Assembly (NCBI GenBank): GCA_010909165.1
Contig: VJWM01000187.1
Span: 372,001-436,000, forward strand
Reading direction: 5' to 3'
Length of the DNA: 64,000 nucleotides
Origin: Anthoceros angustus
Taxonomy: Eukaryota > Streptophyta > Anthocerotopsida > Anthocerotales > Anthocerotaceae
The notes beneath the pieces were generated by a model. It had not been told where the DNA came from. It did not search any database and was given only the letters and a program-made list of their open reading frames with translations. The position numbers and the translations under genes are program-made. The stretch's first letter is position 1. Every line of letters begins with the position of its first letter. Shown here one piece after another: positions 32,413 to 44,671 of the stretch.

Positions 32413-35400
32413 TTATTTTGGGAAATTTATCGTACAATTATATTGAAAATGTAATTTTCACACCACTTGGCTTGATTGGTACTTGTACATTATCATAATT
32501 GGCAACCAATTGATGAAGCCGAGGACTTGGACGAAATTGACCATCTTCCCAAGGTCACAACCTAAAACAACACAACCATTAATTTTCAATCTAGTAAACC
32601 GATTAATAAAAGCATAAAGCTTACCGATCCCGACGGATTTTCGCAGATAGCAGCTTGAAATATCTCGAGGCACATCCTTCTCGCCTGTGTCTTTCCCACC
32701 GTAATCTCCGAACCTCTTGCCGCTCTTTCCGCCGCTTGCTTGATGCTTAATATGCTCTTGTCTCCTCCGCATTTCTCCGCCTCAATCTCAAGGGCTTTCT
32801 CTGCTTAGAGACTCGTAATTCAACCGCCGCCTGCTCTCTATAAGTGCCTCCAAATCCTTTTGAACTCCATTTCGTTTCAATTTGTCATTCTCCACCCCTG
32901 CTTGGAGATCCGTGCTCAAAGCCACTTACATTTCCATTTGCAGTCACAGGCTGCAATATATCCAGAGGTGCTACCACAGCCACACTTCTGTCCTGGTTAA
33001 CTTCAGATGACTGATCACACTCACTCTGCACAATGCCCTCCAACAGAGGGGCCACTGCATCAACTTCCCTCAGGGCTGTATCAATGTTGAAATGAGGGAC
33101 AGTAAGCCTGCTTACACTAGTCGAAGGATTCACAATCTGCCAAGAAGAACACAATCAGGAAACTCCAAAATGAATGAAAACAACAAACAAACAGCCAAAG
33201 AATCAACCTTGTCAACATATGGAATTTGAGAACACCGTTGGTCCGCTAGTATCCATCCGGATGCCTTGGCACTTTAAGGTGCCCGCCAATAAAAACAAGA
33301 ACCAAGATGATTAAAAAACTAACATGGCAGACTACAACAAAGCAACTTCACAATACCAACGAACTTCAAGACACAAGTGGACCACATGGTGCAAAAACTA
33401 GTTCCCCAACATTGTTCGTGGTCCGCTTTCATGATGAATAAGAGGGGCCAGAGGAAAGACCGACAAATCAACAAGTCGACACGTGATTATACACAAGTCC
33501 CTACATACTTGACAAATCTCAAACACTTACATTACTAACGTGTTGCACTTGCAAGGGACGCGATCAGCCGACTAAAATACTATTTCGAGTTACATTCAAC
33601 ATCTGGAAGAACACCCTTAAATCATCCCGCATCCGATTGAGTTCTTCATTTAAAAGCTCGATAAGATCGCTGCTCACTGTGAACAAGAACTCTTTGTACT
33701 GTTTTGCTTGACCGAACGGCCATATCTCGCAAAACATATGAGAACGTTAGGAACGCATACAAAGACTCAAATGTCACAAGCTTTCACAACATATTACCTT
33801 GAAAATCCAAAGATCCGCTTTATGGCCAACACACTTCTCCCAAAGATCGAGGGCACCGAGCCATCGTCAAACGTAATCAATCACGTTACGGCAGCTCTTA
33901 TTGGTGTAGCCAGCCAAGCCAGCCCATGGTCTTCATAAATCTTGACAGCATTCCTTTTGAAACACGAAGTTTTGCATACCAAGCGAACAAAAAACAAGCT
34001 TAGTAAATAGAAACCACAAAACTCAAGCCCAATAAACCAAAAACTTACATTGATCTTGGGTTATCAATGGTTGAATTGAAGAGAAACCCCGAATTGACAA
34101 ATTGTCATGTGCACCACTTGGGAGAGTGATCAATAAAAGGTTTCGATGACGCCCTTTCGTAGATCTTGACCTTTTGACTAAATGCTCACTGGTAGTTCTT
34201 CATGTCCACTTTGTAATTTTTGAATGCCGCTTCATACGCAAATGAAGACGAGCTCAATACATCAAAACATCAAACAAAAAGAAAACAAAAGACTACACCC
34301 ATCGAACAAAAGGTCCACCGAATATGCAAATGAGAAGTCCCTAATGAGCAGTTATGTAACTCTTCACCACCTCGAACCCCAAAACCCGGTCATGCAAAAA
34401 TATGCACACCGAAAACAATATAAGCATAAGGGCTCGTTTAAGAGACCATAAATGAACAATCAAAGTGCACCCCAAAACCAACAATATTACCTTTTGAGCC
34501 CCCGCCCAAATGAGCATTGATGATCTCGTGAAAGAATCACGCTCATCATCGTAAATCAACTTCACCTCTTTTCGACATGACACAATCCCAAGGTCCTTGC
34601 CGATTTTCATGGACGCAACCACGCTCGGGACCCATGGAAAATTCCATGAAACATGTTGATCATCGAACATCGTAACCAAGCCGGCTTTGGTTCAGATGCA
34701 CTTTGTTAAACCGTTAAACCACGAAAGAAAGACATCACCGCACAAGTGAAGATCAAGAATCACCATGTGAAGGAAAGTCGAACTATCAAAATCAACAAGT
34801 AAGAAAACATCACTACTTACGCTTCGGAGAAAATCTCCTGTTGTCCTTGATTCGAACTTGATGGAAAAAGGGTATCGAATAAGATTTAGATCCTTGTGAG
34901 GAATATCCTCAACAGTATCCATCCGACCCACTCACTTTCATAAAGGCCCCGAGACTTGACACCGCTTATTCCGCTTTGACCTATCCTCCCCACCACTCAA
35001 AGCATCATCATTCCCCTCTCGACGACGGTCAAATCCGCTCAAAAATTTCTTCATCATCAATTTCCTCCATACCCATGGCAAAGTCATCTTCGGGACCGCA
35101 CACTTTAGCCTCTCAAACATATCGAGCACTTCTTGATCGTGGATGACTCTGTGGTCGAACCAACAGTATGGAAACGCCACAGAAAGCATCTGCTCAACCA
35201 GACACAAATTTCTAGACTCAGAGCTTTGGCGACTCACAACCATGGGATCGTTATCAAGAAATCATTCTCCCCACAACCGGACCTCTCTCTCGACATCGGG
35301 ACATAGTTAGTAATCTCCAAGAGGACCTTCAACCAATGCCACAGTGTCGAGTGTCCACCCTTCTTCTCTTCTCGACAAACTCACCGCACGTCGAGCATCC

Positions 35401-35616
35401 TTCTTGGATGAGAAGTGCCTTGGGTTTAGGAATGCCTCTTTTGGAACTAAATATGTTCCTTCACTGCACCAAGACACCATCAACTTTACCATCATCCTGC
35501 GGTGGATGAGTTGCAGGAGGACGGCCGACTTGACACTGCCTACAATGCTTAGCCATGACTTCGCCGTGGACCCTTGCTTCTTTCCCGTCCAGAGCCCAGT
35601 GGGTTTCCTTTGCCAT
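32413..35616 (-). pseudogene. Gene 1 of element C: KIAA1958/DUF3504/Crypton-type tyrosine recombinase
   Basis: Start codon at 35,616-35,614 in the same context as A and B. The N-terminal domain includes MVKLMV, GTYLVPKEAFLNPRHFSSKK (35,470-35,400) and EVLDMFERLKC (35,140-35,100). The recombinase core has the RGGEEL block (34,392-34,350), YTNKSCR (33,905-33,885) and GHK encoded by GGC CAT AAA on the minus strand (33,827-33,819), separated by an intron from the Tyr exon at about 33,728. The C-terminal part keeps the acidic exon (REVDAVAPLLEGIVQSECDQ, near 33,070-33,020) and the charged coiled coil (about 32,860-32,750). It is predicted to cut and rejoin DNA with a tyrosine nucleophile in the nucleus. 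Frameshifts are present as in the other copies. Confidence 0.78.
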
Positions 35617-37130
35617 CTCGCAAAGAAAAGCACCAGGTGATCAAAACACAAAAAACATTTGAACGTTAATGAACTTGCAAACCAATATGAAAAGACTTAC
35701 ATGGAGGTGAATGCTTTCAAATGAGAACTCAAGGGTCTAAAAGTTGATTATACCACAATCGAAAAGAAGGATGTGGAGATATTGCAGACACATCCTTTGA
35801 TCTATACATCGTTAGATTTTGATCCCTCCATTTTAAGTTAGAGAAGAAACTTCCATTTTAACAAACCCACATACTTCAAACACTCTTTTAATAAATATTG
35901 ATAGATAGCCCCGACACAACCGAGCCTTGATCATGACACACCAAGAAACACAGAATTTCACACTGTGCAAATAGTTATCCCGAGACAGTATGCACTGAAT
36001 AGAAAAGAAATTTCACACGATGACAAATTTCACCTACAATGAAATGAAGTTTAGTGAGGTGCAGACATTTAATGTCAAGAACAAAACTGAAAACAAGGAA
36101 AAGGTGTAAACATCTCTTACTAAAATCAATTCACCCTAAGAATTTTCATGGGTCTCAAACAAAAGGAGAAAAAGTTAACAACAAAAGATCGAACAAAACA
36201 TAGCAGAAAAGAACCACGATTGGAAGCAACACCAACCATACCGAGATACAAACCACGTAAAACATAATGCAATAAACAAGAACAAAAGTCAAACATAAAC
36301 ACAAACTAACATACATCACAGAAAAGAAAGTGACTACAAGCGACACAAAGATCGATGAAAAGACAATACATGTAAGCAAAGACGACTAAAAGTGATCACC
36401 TTCCAAATACGATATAAACAAGAAGCACATCAAGACAAAAAAGCAACGACAACGATGACAAAACAAATAACTTAACCAAGACAAATACCTTTAAAATGTT
36501 TTGCAAAGGCAGATGCATAGAACAAGCTCTTTCCGCATGAAAAATAAGAGCATAAGTACAATCGAAGAACACACAGTTGACGCAACACTTTAAGAGATGA
36601 AGCATCACAAAGACAGAGATTACAAATCGTCAGAAGAGCTGATGCCTTGTATCACATAACGAACAATGTTTATACACAAAGAAGAACAATCGAGACATAA
36701 GAAAAACAAATACACGCTCGAAAAGACACCCGATAAACAGAAGACACGTGAGCAAACGAGATAAACACAAGTTAAAACAATGACTTATTGAACAAGATAT
36801 ATAGAAAATGAAACAGATGAAAACACAAGACACACAAAGCATAAGACATTACAACGCATCGACTTCATGAGCGTCTGAAAAGTAACGACGCAACAACAAG
36901 CATAACACATTAACATGAAGCAATACCACAAAGAAAAGCAACAAATCAAGAGCAACATAGTCACACAAAACAAAGACTCAACAAGACAACAAGTGATGCA
37001 AAAGCAACACCAAGAGAGCAAAATGAGACAAAGAAATGCATACCAAAAAGACATAAAACGATAGCGAGAGAAACAGCAAGGCAAACAATAAACAAAAGTC
37101 AGAACACTTATAGTCAAACGCATGAGAGGT
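35617..37130. other. Intergenic spacer of element C
   Basis: Homologous to the spacers of A and B. It carries the gene 1 leader intron at its left end (GTAAG donor near 35,697, acceptor next to the ATG) and the GATTATACC element near 35,748. The rest is A-rich, with no conserved ORF. Confidence 0.55.
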
Positions 37131-37134
37131 TACA

Positions 37135-37870
37135 AGACACCTGCCTTGACAACGACAACGACAGCAAAACCCTTGTCGAACAAAACAACAATAAAAGAAA
37201 CTAATAACAGAAGACCTTGGCCAATAAAGCAAAGCAAATATAAAAGAAAAACACGGCAAAGCAAGATGAACAGATGTCAAGCTAACAAGACAAAACAGAA
37301 TCAACCGAACATGAAACACAACAAGACGAGAAACGCTAAGACATCTAAAACAAAGCGCTAGAGCTGACCTTAAAGCAAAACGCGAGCACCGGCCACGCAA
37401 CAAGTGAAACCAACCGCGGACAAAGCAAGAGAAAAACAAAACAGAAACAACCTAAATAACGTAAAAAGGGACATAGAGAAAGAAGAAGAGAGACCTGACA
37501 AAAATGACCTAAGGTCACAAGCAAAACCCTTGGCCCTAAAAACAACAATGAAAGAAACCTCAACAACAAAGAAGACCTTGGCCTCGGACCGAAAGCATAA
37601 AGCAACATAAAAGAAACCAAGGAACAACGAAACCAGAGCTCCTACCGTCAAAGCACATCAAAATACTTTGAAACGGACTCAAGACTAAAGAATACCGCAA
37701 GCTAACAAGAAAAAGAATCACCGACATGATGCAAACACCACAAGACGGGCGCAAAAGAACGCAAGGCAACTAAAAGGGCCTAGGAGCGGGATGGACCTTA
37801 GAAGCGCCTGACAAGCGAGCACCTTGGCCCGGACCGCAACAAGTGAGAAACCCTTGGCCCTCGGACAAAG
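37135..37870 (+). repeat. CCTTGGCC motif cluster of element C
   Basis: The octamer appears at about 37,214, 37,527, 37,574, 37,822 and 37,852, with decayed forms between. It shares its position with the clusters of A and B. Fewer intact copies than in A, in line with small deletions inside the motif itself, which contains GGCC. Confidence 0.6.
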
Positions 37871-38019
37871 CATGAATGAAACTTGAAACCTGGAAATTGG
37901 ACGCCAACGTGCGAGGGACATAGAGAAGGGAGTAGAAGGGAGACGCAGATGAGGAAATGAGAAGACGCATGGAAGGTCCCAAGACCACAGCAAAAGACCA
38001 AAAAGGTCCGTGAACCCGC

Positions 38020-38043
38020 TTATATAGGCCCCAAAACCCTAAC
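38020..38043 (+). promoter_or_regulatory. TATA box plus telo-box core promoter (element C, faces gene 2)
   Basis: TTATATAGG at 38,020-38,028, then AAACCCTAACCC from about 38,034, then a CT-rich stretch. Same arrangement as in A and B, although the neighbouring sequence has drifted. Confidence 0.65.
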
Positions 38044-39844
38044 CCTTCTCACTGCGCCGCCACTCTCTACAACCAAATTTGAAAATACCAAACCTACCCA
38101 CCGAGGACACCAACCAACCTAGGGTCGCCATTCGCACGCCACGCCTCAACCGAACCTAGTCACCTTGTTCCAAACCTAGCCATGCAACACCTAACCTAAT
38201 TTCCGAACCTCTCGTAGTGGCGAAACGAACTCACCAATGAACACCGCCACGCACGCTCTTCAAGCATCCGGAACCCTAATTCAAGTCTATTTAAGGAGCA
38301 CTCACGCCTCGACTCACTTTATCGCCCACCACGCCGCTAGGCCGCTCCCCTTCTACGCCCGCCTAGCACGCCGCCAGTGTGTCACTCGCCTACAGCCCCG
38401 CTAGTTCTACGCAGTTCCATCCTCCGCCAGCGCTGGTTCCGCCCTACCCCTACCGCCCACCACGCCAGCCGCTTCTTTCCACGCCTTGCTCACCGCAAGG
38501 CACCTTTTCACCACTCACCACCAACAGCGCCTCTCTTTCTCAGTGAATAGCGAGCCGCCCAGAGCCCGAACGCCGCCCTCGATCAACACCGCCTCGATCG
38601 CTTGGCTTCCGCCTTTGGTTCCAGCGACGCATACAATAATCATCATCGATCGGTGGCCTAGGTGAAGAGCACGCCAAGGCCTTTAGCGATCAAAGGTGAA
38701 ACTTCGCTGAGTTTGTTTTGCCTTTGAAATTGTTTGTTGCCTTTGCTTTGTGCCTATGCTCATGCTTTGACCGCTCACCGCGGATACCACACAACGCTGG
38801 TTCAAACGAAGAGTTGCTCCTGCAAGAACAGTGCCGATTTTCCGCCGACGCCGGTTTCACTCACCGTCGCTTAAGCCGCTCCGCAAGCGCCAAGGAGACA
38901 AAAGAGGTCTCGCCCTCCGTGTACGAAAAACACTCTACCGTGGTCGCTCTTTATTCTTTTTCTTGCGCCGCTAACACACTGCCTCGCGCACTCTTGCCTC
39001 CGCCTTTGCTGTGAATAGCGCTTATCGCGCTAAGTTTGCTTGCGCCTTTTCTTACCTTGAATGTTGCCGCAGAAAACCTCGTAGACTCCTCTACACACGC
39101 CCTTGAGTCCAACCGCAAGAAGACATCGGGAGCAGTAACAAGCCTCGTAGCGAACTTATCTTTCTACGCTTTCGTTTCCGCTTTCAAAGTCGCGCACGAC
39201 CGCCGAAACGCCAAGTGTCTTCGATCTCGACCGCTTGACGCTTTCTCGCTTAACTCTCTTTATTCTCGCTTAATCTCGGTTAATCATCCGGACGTAACCC
39301 GTGAGTGACTCAAGACGCCGCCGCAGGTGCGTGCCACTGCATGCAAGAGATCGCAGCATCACCGTCTCAACCTATAGAGGCCGCATCGATGCGCCTTTCC
39401 TTAGGCATACGCTTGTCTTAAACCTCGTGTTCAAAATGTAGCTAGAGTCGATCATTGGTCAGCGTTTCGAGTCAACATCGCGTCTGACAACAACTTGTCG
39501 AGTCAACTTTATGCCGAGGTATTTATAGCAAATACGCGTGCTGTGGCATGCATCGCACGTAACTTCTTGATATTGGATCACCCGACGAAGTTCAAAAGTC
39601 CGTAAACATATTTTATTTCTAACCGTGTTTTTCCTAACTATTCGCTGGAAGTCAAATTGCATGTCCGAATATCTTAACGAGACGCACAAAAACCATTGAG
39701 CGTAAGTCATATCTTTGCCGTAGTATATTTTATCAGCTGAAAGTACGCGCATGCATAACATGCCGCACGAAGAAACGCAAGAAGAGCAGCACGCCGTGTT
39801 AAAAGTTCAAGTTATTCATTGGCCCGACTTGCTTTTATTACGTA
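38044..39844 (+). other. Long leader of gene 2 (element C)
   Basis: Collinear with 18,605-20,369. C-rich first half, then T-rich intron-like tracts (GTTTGTTTTGCCTTTGAAAT near 38,709) alternating with GC-rich pieces. No ORF is shared in frame with B. It is probably spliced 5' untranslated sequence. Confidence 0.45.
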
Positions 39845-41650
39845 ATGGCATCCGAGAATGAGAGCAACGATGAAATGGTCGACATCCAAGAAGGTAATGA
39901 TCTCGCCACAGCCAAATCCATTTTCGGTTGAATCCATGGCTAAATGACTGCTCCGTAAAGTGACAACAATAGTAAAGACCCAACAAACCTTAATAAATGC
40001 GATCAAACAACAATGTTCCCACCCATGGGGATCCAGGATATGATGACAGTCAAGTTCAAATCCTCTCATTGAGATACGAAAGATAGTTGAGAAAGGTAAT
40101 ACATTTCAATTAAATTGAATCCCGTGAACATTTCTAACTCGATATCTTTGATACAAGACTTACGAGCACACTATGTTCACATCAATGGACAAAAGGACTT
40201 GCAGCTCCTTTGCGTGTGTGCCCAACCGGAAAAAATTAAAAAGGTAAAGACTTGGTTCGCAACTTTCAGAACTATAACGATCAGATCGCAACTCACTTTA
40301 GTTGTATATGGTTACAGGATATTAAGAAGAATCTCAACAACAATTTCAATTAGAGTTGGAAACAATGACTGGTCCGAGGTTTAATGGACATGGATCTCAA
40401 TTCACCGATTTTGGAGGTAAACAACTAACACTATATATGTATTTATTTACAGTAATAAATACTAATTTCCTTGAAAGTGTCACGAACAAGTTGTTGCAGC
40501 TAAGGAAATTAAGGAGAAAATTGAAGCAATGGATGATAAAATCAACAACATACCATCTTTCATCGTAATTGTTGTTGTATGTTTGTAATTAATAATTAGT
40601 ATATTTGTAAGTAGTATATATTAATCTGCTTTTTCAAAGGACAAAAGAGGAAAAAGACGAGTCAAGATAATGCACCAACGTATGGACCATCGAAAGAATT
40701 TGCCGATTTTGGAAAATGGATGGATAACTTTCAAGATCCACAAGTCTTCCAAGATTTTAAAATAGATATGTTCCCATTTGGGAACATAGCCTCAAAGATC
40801 CAAAATGACCGCAATGAAGATGGGTCGACAGCAACCCTAGAGCAGTACATGGAGATCCAGAAAAGTAAGTGTTATCGGTTTATATTGTTCTTAGTATAGT
40901 TTACTGAATCAGTTTTTGTAGTACTAATGAAATTTGTGTTTTGGTAATGTAGAAATATCAGCAGCCATTGAAAATAAGGAGCTAAAAACCACAGACTTGT
41001 TGACTCTGATGGAAGATCCAGAAACTACAAAAAACATTCAAAAGGTTAGTTCCAGAATAATTTATGTAAACAAGGAAAATTGATATTCATTTTCAAATAT
41101 GTAAATTCTAACTTGATACTTTGCGTAACGCCAATCACATTTCCGTAGTGTGGGAAATCTTCACAGCCATTGCCTCACATTAGTGAGAAAGGTATTTACC
41201 GAGCAAGATCTTCTTCGACTTGAAATGGAGGTAAAATATTAACTGCTTTTTGTTTGTAGTTATCAAGAATCAAAAGGAGTTGTTTGCACTATTTGAGGTT
41301 AGTACATCATATAAGTGGTGAAATTTAATATGTATATCTAACATTTACCATTGCCTCGCAAATATTCCTGCTTGACGAAATTTTAAAATGATTAACTTTC
41401 TATCCGGACCGTATAATGAACAAAGAAAGAAGTATTATTCTCAAGACGAGCAGATCCGAAATCGCGGTACACCCCTTCAACGCCAGAAGAAAGTTAGAAA
41501 GATAAATCCAAACCGTGAAAAGACAAACGAATAAAGCGGAAAGTGAAAACTGGGCGAAGTGAAAACTGTGAAAGAGAGAGAAAAAGATTTTAAAGTGGTT
41601 GCACAAGGCAACAGTTCTAAGATAAAGACAGACCGGCCACCGCCTCGGCC
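39845..41650 (+). pseudogene. Gene 2 of element C: unrecognised charged, helical protein
   Basis: ATG at 39,845 opens MASENESNDEMVDIQE and ends at a GT donor (about 39,894). Later exons, each with GT-AG borders: MFPPMGIQDMM (about 40,013-40,045); YVHINGQK; LELETMTGPRFNGHGSQ; AKEIKEKIEAMDDKINNIPS (40,499-40,558); an exon at 40,638-40,863 with FADFGKWMDNFQDPQVFQDF; EISAAIENKELKTTDLLTLM (about 40,952-41,011); short helical exons to 41,300; and the TPST/KKVRK-type basic tail (about 41,478-41,515). Roughly 400 residues, strongly charged, no recognised fold. Same exon phases as in B. It may be a DNA- or partner-binding subunit of the transposition machinery; that role is inferred from co-conservation only. 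Confidence 0.62.
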
Positions 41651-41790
41651 TCAAGTCGAGTGGGAGGCGCGGCCCCGCCCAGACTTACCGCCGCCTTACG
41701 CTGGAACGAACGCCGCTGGCGACGCCAGAACGGTCTCGCCTAACGGCCGACCGCTCGCCGCGGACGCCCCTCCGTGCCCGATCCGCCCCC

Positions 41791-43468
41791 AATACAAGAT
41801 AATCTTCCTCAGCACTTCCATTTTTGTCCAAACGCCAACGCCCTCGACCGGGACCTCGACACCTTCGCATGCCGAGTCTTCTCGACTGCCTGAAACTCTC
41901 CGCATCTTGGCCATTGCCCCGCACTCCTCTTCGCAGGACGCTTTCACCAAAGTCGGCCTTTTCTTTCTTTATGCAGGCCATCATGCCAAACGCCTCATCT
42001 CACTCCAGTCGAGAACAACTGCCTGCTCGGCCATGTTCTATCTCTTTGAGCTCCTCCACTTGCCCGAGGAGAGCCTTGACTTAGGCCCTTGCCCTTCTCC
42101 TTCTCGGTGATGCAAGCTTGGGCTTCATTTCTGGATGAGCTTCCCAACACGCCTCCATGTGACCCCATACACCCACAAGACTTACAGGCTTCTTGCCCTT
42201 GGGCCACGGCTTGTAGCATTGGCATGTGCGCTCCGCATCGCCACACTTCACACTGCATTGTTAGCTGGCCTCTCCTTGCACATGTGGTACTTGCCATGTC
42301 ACGAGGGCCTGCTCCGTCTTGGTATCTTGGGAACACGGAATTCCGTGTCCTCCGGACCCGTCTTTGCGAAGGGCCCTTCACGACTCCAGTGATCCTCCAA
42401 GTAAGCACTTTGCATCTCCTTTGAGCACCTTCTCGGCAATTTGATAGGCGTCTATCAAGCGATATCTCTCCCATCGCTCCATGCGTGAGTCCATCACCTT
42501 CTTTGTCACGGCAATGCGCCATGAAGATCTCGGACCTCCCTCGCCGTCTTGACATCCGTGTCTTCCACGGAACCTTCAATCGAGGTAAGATGCGCAATGT
42601 CGTTAGGCTGAAAGAAAACCTCAGTTCTGGATCTTTTCAGGGCATAGGAAACATGGTGGTTAACTTGGCGAACATCAAGTCCACGGATGCTCGAGCTTGT
42701 CCTCGCTGAGGGGTGCAAACCAGCCCTCTTGGCTGCCTCTGCACCGCTTCTCTCTCCCTGGATCCCTTCTCATCTCGTAATACATTAGAGCCTCACCCGC
42801 AAGGTAGGATGACATCTTCATGAACGCCATCCTCGAGTGAACTCGTCCTTGTATTTCATCTTGTTTTCCGCCATTGCCCAACGAAACTTCTCCTCGAATC
42901 GCAAGAGACATGCTTCCATGTTTTCTGTGAAGACATCGTTCTTTGGTGTGAACTCAAGCTCCATTCTTGCACTCTCCGCCCAATCGCCAACTGCTCTCAG
43001 ACGCGTTGTCTCGTATTGTTCCTGGTGTCCTCTTGAATGGCGAGTAGACGACTTCTCCGATGAAGGCGCAGTGTCCTTTCGCCACCACCGATCTCGGAAC
43101 ACCATCAATGGTTACTTCTCCTATGCCCCGACCACCGCACGGATGTTGTCAAAGGCAAATTGTTTTCCACCGTTAGCCCAACCAGCCGAAAAGTACATCC
43201 ACGCCTCTATCCACAAACGGCTGACGTATGCGTGCTCTTCTCCGCATCGCTAACTCAAGAATCGTGAGACTACCACACCTAAGCGTATAATCAATGGCGA
43301 ATTCTGTCCCATCGAAAAACATCGCCTATCTCTTAGTTGCCTCGCAACACTCAACCTTCTCGGATCGCACTGCCTCGGGTTGGATGGTGGACGACTTCCG
43401 CCTCTTCCTCCAATCCCACTCCTCCAAGATCAGATCTTAGTCCCCAACAAGGTGGATTGTTGATGTGG
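41791..43468 (-). pseudogene. Gypsy-2 gag
   Basis: Minus-strand frames downstream of the right LTR: 43,108-42,818 with WAESARMELEFTPKNDVF and CLLRFEEKFRWA; 42,911-42,675 with RMAFMKMSSYLAGEALMYYE (capsid-like helices); 42,718-42,506; and 42,597-41,995 with Cys/His pairs near 42,290-42,200 that may be a degenerate zinc knuckle. Gag coats RNA in particles. The gene is cut by element C at 41,790 and resumes at 31,917. Confidence 0.6.
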
Positions 43469-44089
43469 TGAAATCAAGATGGAAAATTCTCCCAACCCGA
43501 CAATGCAACGAACCACAAGAACCTCTAGGAGACAAAGACACTAGGACGGGTATGGCTGTCTATTAGAACAAGACAAACATCAACAATCCAAGAATCCATG
43601 GTGGTGCCTACATATATAGGCAAAACCCCGAGTTCTCGATGTCCACCCATATCGATGGTGGGCACTTTATAATCCTACTTTCCTTGGCCTTCAAATAATA
43701 ATATTTTATGTGTTTAACAGCCTATTCGTCCTTTTCCTTGATTTTATGATTTTATGTATTTTCTAATATAAATCTTATATATGCCATAGCAGCGCCTTAC
43801 ATGCACAACCATGCATATAGATTGCATGCCATGACACATCACCGCCACATGTCCACATACATCACATGTCATCCTTCATCTCCATACGATGCATACATGG
43901 CACACATGCATACATGAGACATGTATGCATGCAGCCATCCATGGGCCATGTACATGACATCATCACACTTCAAAGATCGTGGCTTATGCCCAGACTTCAA
44001 AGATCTAGTCATTTCAAGATTCGTGGCTTATGCCTGTGATGCTCTAGCCAAGATCCAAATATAGAGTCTTAGGTGCTCGCTTCCATACA
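43469..44089 (-). repeat. Gypsy-2 5' LTR
   Basis: Pairs with 25,080-25,702. Shares ATATATAGGC, the CATGCATACATGG microsatellite region (43,800-43,950) and TAGAGTCTTAGGTGCTC near its right end. The two LTRs differ mostly by small indels, with a few multi-base replacements between 43,960 and 44,060. Confidence 0.85.
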
Positions 44090-44100
44090 AAGAATTCCGG

Positions 44101-44671
44101 TGACATCCACCAACTTCCCAACAACCCCTGGTCAAGGCTATATGCAGTACCCAAAGCCTCGTAGATTTCATTGACCGAGAGTCCTTTCTTCTTTACAAGC
44201 CACATAGCGCAGCCACACCGTCTCTTCACAACTCCCTTTTCTCAAGACCCTCGCCTTCTTGTACAAGGAACTTGCCAATACCGCGTTGTACAATTCTCAT
44301 TCTTTCTGCGAGCTCGAAATCCTATCAAAGCGCGTATATCAGTCATGAGTGGGAACCCGTGCATTCGTGTTCCGCAGCGTGGATGCAACCCATTTTTCCT
44401 TTGCGTCAGATGCAAGTGGTTAGCCAGCATGGTCGAGCAAGTCATCCGTAATGAGGACGCCCCACACGCCTCCTTCTCCTCGTGCTCGGTCATTATCGAA
44501 CTTCCTATATTCCAAGGTTTCGCCGACACGACGTTCTAACACTAGACCGCACCACAATGCCGCCTGCACTGTCCTCATAAATCTGCCTTTATCTTGCACT
44601 CTAGACATTTCGACTCCATATTCTCTACTGTCCCGAGATAATTAAAAAGTGGAATGTGTAGCCTTGAAATC
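44101..44671 (+). repeat. R unit 3, right part
   Basis: Resumes R at CCAACTTCCCAACAACCC (compare 22,614) and continues about 190 bp further than R2 before the next unit start. The minus strand carries a 62-codon ORF (44,608-44,420) reading RFMRTVQAALWCGLVLERRV, which I do not recognise. Confidence 0.8.

Larger units (their letters stand above)
31918..41790 (+). mobile_element. Element C: ~9.87-kb two-gene tyrosine-recombinase transposon nested in Gypsy-2
   Basis: Collinear with B from the left end (GTCGCTCTGCC then CCTCTCGACG) to the GC-rich right end (near ATCCGCCCCC). Flanks on both sides are minus-strand gypsy coding sequence, so the insertion is bounded by context. It carries gene 1, spacer, CCTTGGCC cluster, TATA/telo-box, leader and gene 2. 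I see no terminal inverted repeat and no clear target duplication (CATCAGAA left, AATACAAG right). It is the best copy for gene 2 and for the GHK box of gene 1. Confidence 0.8.
25080..44089 (-). mobile_element. Gypsy-2: Ty3/gypsy retrotransposon in R3, split by element C
   Basis: Two ~620-bp LTRs (25,080-25,702 and 43,469-44,089) flank a minus-strand internal region with gag near the right LTR and PR-RT-RNaseH-INT toward the left, the Ty3/gypsy order. Removing element C (31,918-41,790) leaves about 9.1 kb including LTRs. Both ends sit in R3, between AGGAGGTCC and CCAACTTCCC. No matching 5-bp target duplication is seen (GCAGG left, AAGAA right). All frames are broken by small indels, so it is called inactive unless the indels are sequencing error. 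Confidence 0.85.
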
